A DNA stretch of 64,000 nucleotides from Rhodanobacter sp. OK091 (GTDB lineage Bacteria; Pseudomonadota; Gammaproteobacteria; Xanthomonadales; Rhodanobacteraceae). Positions within the stretch are counted from its first letter, which is position 1; each line of letters starts with the position of its first letter. Positions 61,031-64,000 of the stretch are shown here, in pieces. The notes beneath the pieces were generated by a model that worked only from the letters and a program-made list of their open reading frames with translations, searched no databases and had not been told where the DNA came from. The stretch covers positions 992,001 through 1,056,000 of the forward strand of contig NZ_FRCH01000001.1 in NCBI RefSeq assembly GCF_900142825.1. The letters are read 5' to 3'. The position numbers and the translations under genes are program-made.

Positions 61031-62434
61031 ATGAACCCACAGACCGTCCTGGTCATTGACGACGAACGTGACATCCGCGAACTGCTGACCATCACGTTGG
61101 GTCGGATGGACCTTCAAGTCGATGCCGTGGGCACCGTGACCGAAGCGCGTCGCGCGCTGGCCGAACGCACCTACGACCTGTGCTTCACCGATATGCGGTT
61201 GCCCGACGGCAATGGCCATGAGGTGATCGAGCTGATCGCCGCGAACCATCCGGACATGCCAGTGGCGATGATCACCGCCTACGGCAACGTCGACGCCGCC
61301 GTGAACGCGCTGAAGGCCGGCGCATTCGACTTCGTCTCCAAGCCGGTCGACATCCAGATGCTGCGCGGACTGGTGCGTACCGCCTTGCGGCTGGCCGAAG
61401 AAAAACGCAGCGGCGCCGCCGCCGCGAAGACCGGCGATTCCAGCGAGCGCCTGATCGGCGACTCGGGGGCGATGCAGCTGGTACGCGCCACCATCCGCAA
61501 ATTGTCGCGCAATCAGGCGCCGGTCTATATCGCCGGCGAATCGGGCGTGGGCAAGGAGCTGGTGGCCCGGCTGATCCACGAACAAGGTCCGCGCGCCAGC
61601 GGACCGTTCGTGCCGGTCAACTGCGGCGCGATTCCGTCCGAGCTGATGGAAAGCGAGTTCTTCGGCCACCGCAAAGGCAGCTTCACCGGCGCCAGCGCCG
61701 ACAAGGAAGGCCTGTTCCAGGCTGCCCAGGGCGGCACGCTGTTCCTCGACGAAGTAGCCGAGCTGCCGCTGCACATGCAGGTGAAACTGCTGCGCGCGAT
61801 TCAGGAAAAGGCGGTGCGCCCGATCGGCGGCCGCGACGAAATCCCGGTGGATGTGCGCATTCTGTCGGCCACCCACAAGAATCTCGGCCAGCTGGTCGAA
61901 CAAGGCCAGTTCCGCCAGGATCTGTTCTACCGCATCAACGTGATCGAGTTGCGCGTACCGCCGCTGCGCGAACGCCGCGGCGACGTGCCGCAGCTGTCCA
62001 CCTTCATCCTCAAGGCGCTGGCCGGCAAGAGCGGCGACAGCGTCGGCCAGCTGTCGCCGGCGGCGCGCGATGCGCTGGAAGCGTACGATTTTCCCGGCAA
62101 CGTTCGCGAACTGGAGAACATCCTGGAACGCGCCATGGCGATGTGCGACGGCACCGTCATCGATGCAGCCGATCTGATGCTGCCACAGCGCGGTACGCGT
62201 GCCGGACATGAGGCGCCACCGGCAGCCGCGGCAGGCCATGAAGCCTCGGCTGCGCCAGCGTCCGCCAGCGCCAGCGCAAACGGCGGTCTCGACGACTACA
62301 TCAGCAATCTCGAACGCACTGCCATCGTCAAGGCGCTGGAAGAATCGCGCTACAACAAGACCGCTGCCGCCCGCAAACTCGGCATCACCTTCCGCGCCTT
62401 GCGCTACAAGCTGAAGAAGCTCGGCATCGACTGA
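61031..62434 (+). CDS. pilR: Type IV pilus response regulator PilR
   Basis: PilR is the sigma-54-dependent activator of pilin genes, phosphorylated by PilS. It has 467 residues: a receiver (1-125, phosphorylated Asp54 in CFTDMRLPDGNG), an AAA+ domain (Walker A GESGVGKE, the sigma-54 contact loop KGSFTGAS, FYRINVIELRVPPLRER), an Ala-rich linker (GHEAPPAAAAGHEASAAPAS) and a Fis-type HTH (ALEESRYNKTAAARKLGITF). It lacks a sensor beside it because the sugar locus lies between it and pilS. The 75 bp upstream hold room for a promoter but none was recognised. Confidence 0.94.
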   Translation: MNPQTVLVIDDERDIRELLTITLGRMDLQVDAVGTVTEARRALAERTYDLCFTDMRLPDGNGHEVIELIAANHPDMPVAMITAYGNVDAAVNALKAGAFDFVSKPVDIQMLRGLVRTALRLAEEKRSGAAAAKTGDSSERLIGDSGAMQLVRATIRKLSRNQAPVYIAGESGVGKELVARLIHEQGPRASGPFVPVNCGAIPSELMESEFFGHRKGSFTGASADKEGLFQAAQGGTLFLDEVAELPLHMQVKLLRAIQEKAVRPIGGRDEIPVDVRILSATHKNLGQLVEQGQFRQDLFYRINVIELRVPPLRERRGDVPQLSTFILKALAGKSGDSVGQLSPAARDALEAYDFPGNVRELENILERAMAMCDGTVIDAADLMLPQRGTRAGHEAPPAAAAGHEASAAPASASASANGGLDDYISNLERTAIVKALEESRYNKTAAARKLGITFRALRYKLKKLGID

Positions 62435-62472
62435 GCCCCGCTTCCCGTAGGAGCCCACCCTGCGGGCAATGC

Positions 62473-62549
62473 CCTTGTGGGAGCGACTTCAGTCGCGATG
62501 CCTTTTCGCCAAATTGAAGAGCATCGCGACTGAAGTCGCTCCCACAAGG
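62473..62549. repeat. REP-type element with perfect 29-bp arms
   Basis: Arms at 62473-62501 and 62521-62549 are exact inverted copies (start CCTTGTGGGAGCGACTTCAG), with a 19-base spacer. Each arm holds its own small hairpin GCGAC-TTCA-GTCGC, the hallmark of REP sequences. A half-unit like GTAGGAGCCCACCCTGCGGG lies just before it. The element sits between convergent pilR and the permease gene. Confidence 0.92.
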
Positions 62550-62562
62550 TGCAAATTACCGC

Positions 62563-63822
62563 TCACACCGAGCGCGTCGCCTCCACCGGTGGTACCGCGG
62601 CGGCTCGTCGCGCCGGGCCCAACACCGCCAGCTGGCCCAGCAGCCACAGCAGCACCGCGCCGACTCCGAGCACCCACAGCGGCATCCGCGGCAGTTCGTA
62701 GTGCGTCATCAACGACAGATTCGCGGCCACCCCGAGTATCACGCCCAGCACCACGCCGATGCCGACGATCAAGGCGTTCTCGGTCTGGAAATAACGCAGA
62801 ATGTCGCCACGCGTCGCGCCCAGTGCGCGCCGCACCCCGATGGATCGGCGCCGCTGGCCGACCCAGAAACTGCTCAGCCCCACGATGCCGCCAGCCGTCG
62901 CCAGCAGCAACAGCACGCAGATCGCCGCCATCATGATCGCCACGCCGCGATCGGTGCCGTAGGCCTTCGTGCGTGCCTGAGCCAGCGTGACCACGCCATC
63001 CTCCGGGCTGATCAAGCGCAGGCGACTCTGAGCAACCAAGGCAGCTGGTGCCGCATGCAGTACCGCGTCCAGTTGCCCCGGCTGCGCGCGCACCAGATAA
63101 ACCACCCCGCCGTTATAGGCTGCCCCGTCGTCGGGACTGGCGTAACGCGCCGGCACCAGCACCGTGTCCTCGTCGATCGAACGGGTCGAGCTACCGACGT
63201 AACCGCCTTCCAGCCGATCGATCATGCCGATGATCGTGCTCGGGCCGTCGTCATTGAGATAGACGCGCTGACCCACCGCCGCACCGCCAGGGAAGAGCTT
63301 ATGTGCCAGGTCGCGCGTAATGAGGATCACCGCCGGCATCAATTTGCTGTATGGACCGAGGCTGCCGATCTCGTCTGCACGGAAATTGCGGCCAGCCACC
63401 AGCGAGATGCCGAACGTGTCGAGCGCGTGCTCGTCGGCAAAATAGGAAAGCGCCAGCTGCGGCCTCGTCGTCTGCGCGACCTGATGCTTGATGCGCACCA
63501 GCCCGCCCCCGCCCTCTTCCATCGGATAGGCTTCGCTGGCAAATGCGTCGCGCACGCCCGGCAGGCTGCGCAAAGTCGCCAGGTCGGCGCCCATCTGCGC
63601 ATCGATATGCGGCACGTCCGGCTGGCCGATCCACTTGTTGTTGATCGCAAACAGATGTGCCTCGTCAGTGCCGGTCGGTCGCGACAGATGCACCACCCGC
63701 GTCTTGACGATGAACAGCGCGTTGCTGACCACCGCCAGGGTCAGCGCGATCTGCAGCACGATGAGCAGCGTGGCCATCTTGTGCCGGCGCAGCGCGGCGA
63801 GGATCGGTCGTATCTGGATCAT
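62563..63822 (-). CDS. FtsX/MacB-like ABC transporter permease
   Basis: The protein has 419 residues. It starts MIQIRPILAALRRHKMATLLIVLQIALTLA with one N-terminal membrane helix, a periplasmic MacB_PCD-like domain (about 45-275) and three C-terminal helices in the FtsX domain (VAIMMAAICVLLLLATAGG; IGVRRALGATRGDILRYF; LWVLGVGAVLLWLLGQLAVL). Such permeases work with a MacB-type ATPase, often in export of small molecules or peptides. Another permease of the same family lies 10 bp upstream, so the complex may use two different permeases. The ATPase is not in the window. Confidence 0.88.
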   Translation of the reverse strand: MIQIRPILAALRRHKMATLLIVLQIALTLAVVSNALFIVKTRVVHLSRPTGTDEAHLFAINNKWIGQPDVPHIDAQMGADLATLRSLPGVRDAFASEAYPMEEGGGGLVRIKHQVAQTTRPQLALSYFADEHALDTFGISLVAGRNFRADEIGSLGPYSKLMPAVILITRDLAHKLFPGGAAVGQRVYLNDDGPSTIIGMIDRLEGGYVGSSTRSIDEDTVLVPARYASPDDGAAYNGGVVYLVRAQPGQLDAVLHAAPAALVAQSRLRLISPEDGVVTLAQARTKAYGTDRGVAIMMAAICVLLLLATAGGIVGLSSFWVGQRRRSIGVRRALGATRGDILRYFQTENALIVGIGVVLGVILGVAANLSLMTHYELPRMPLWVLGVGAVLLWLLGQLAVLGPARRAAAVPPVEATRSV

Positions 63823-63832
63823 CCTGCTTTTT

Positions 63833-64000
63833 TCATCCGTTCGACTTCAGCTGCCACGCCGGCTGCACTTGGGCGGCGCGCCAGGTGGGATAAAGCGCGG
63901 CAATCAGTGTGGTGAGCACCGCGACCAGCACCGTCAGCAGCAGGAGCGACGCATCCAGTCGTGCCAGCCGGGCAACCGCCGGTTCGAACACCGAGCCGAC
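63833..64000 (-). CDS. FtsX/MacB-like ABC permease, C-terminal part (5' end outside window)
   Basis: The minus-strand frame is open from the window edge to the TGA at 63833 and encodes the last 55 residues of a permease: a hydrophobic helix LLLLTVLVAVLTTLIAALYP followed by TWRAAQVQPAWQLKSNG, the usual C-terminal FtsX-domain ending (YPTWRAAxxxPxxAL type). It ends 10 bp before the next permease gene, on the same strand. Confidence 0.85.
   Translation of the reverse strand, partial: VGSVFEPAVARLARLDASLLLLTVLVAVLTTLIAALYPTWRAAQVQPAWQLKSNG

Overview
The window is high-GC DNA with gene families and gene order typical of the Xanthomonadales, most likely Rhodanobacteraceae (Rhodanobacter/Dyella-like). 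This placement is inferred from gene content (yebC-ruvC-ruvA, ybgC-tolQRAB-pal-cpoB-queE-queC-tRNA-Lys, sucCD next to pilS, otsB-GH15-otsA) and from the TonB-receptor style of sugar locus; no 16S gene is present. Most of the 64 kb is ordinary chromosomal backbone, interrupted by three accessory stretches.

Layout. (1) 1-10.4 kb: the 3' part of a sensor kinase, then a plus-strand operon of a signal-peptide-bearing TPR/CHAT protease, a ShlB/FhaC-type outer-membrane translocator and a 1771-residue haemagglutinin-like exoprotein (a two-partner secretion system). (2) 10.6-26.5 kb: an uninterrupted minus-strand run, in order of transcription fmdB-like, DUF3011, aspS, hydrolase, yebC, ruvC, ruvA, kup, ruvB, ybgC, tolQRAB, pal, cpoB, queE, queC, tRNA-Lys. 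(3) 26.5-29.3 kb: a TonB-dependent receptor behind a strong promoter with a 22-bp palindromic operator resembling tandem met boxes. (4) 29.3-44.6 kb: clpB, the trehalose cluster otsB-GH15-otsA, pgeF, rluD/bamD, nadE, divergent argO/argP, and sucCD. (5) 44.9-62.4 kb: pilS and pilR, normally adjacent partners, separated by about 14.5 kb that holds a complete alpha-glucoside utilisation locus. (6) 62.5-64 kb: a perfect REP-type inverted repeat and two FtsX/MacB-like ABC permeases, the second cut by the window edge.

The most notable content is the locus between pilS and pilR. It encodes a LacI regulator, a one-polypeptide fusion of a GH65 disaccharide phosphorylase with beta-phosphoglucomutase, a TonB receptor, an MFS permease, two tandem exported GH65 hydrolases (kojibiose hydrolase/PGGHG-like, both catalytic glutamates kept) and an exported HSL-type esterase. 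A coherent model is outer-membrane uptake of an alpha-glucoside, periplasmic trimming by the GH65 hydrolases and esterase, inner-membrane import by the MFS protein, cytoplasmic phosphorolysis to beta-glucose 1-phosphate, and direct conversion to glucose 6-phosphate in the same polypeptide. Two abutting 14-bp CG-centred sites in front of the fusion gene are the likely LacI operator. The exact sugar cannot be read from sequence.

Other structure seen: a 15-bp tandem repeat that repeats the pilS stop codon in frame, a 31-bp dispersed palindromic element in two copies inside the minus-strand run, and several clear intrinsic terminators. No CRISPR array, transposase, integrase or prophage gene was found.
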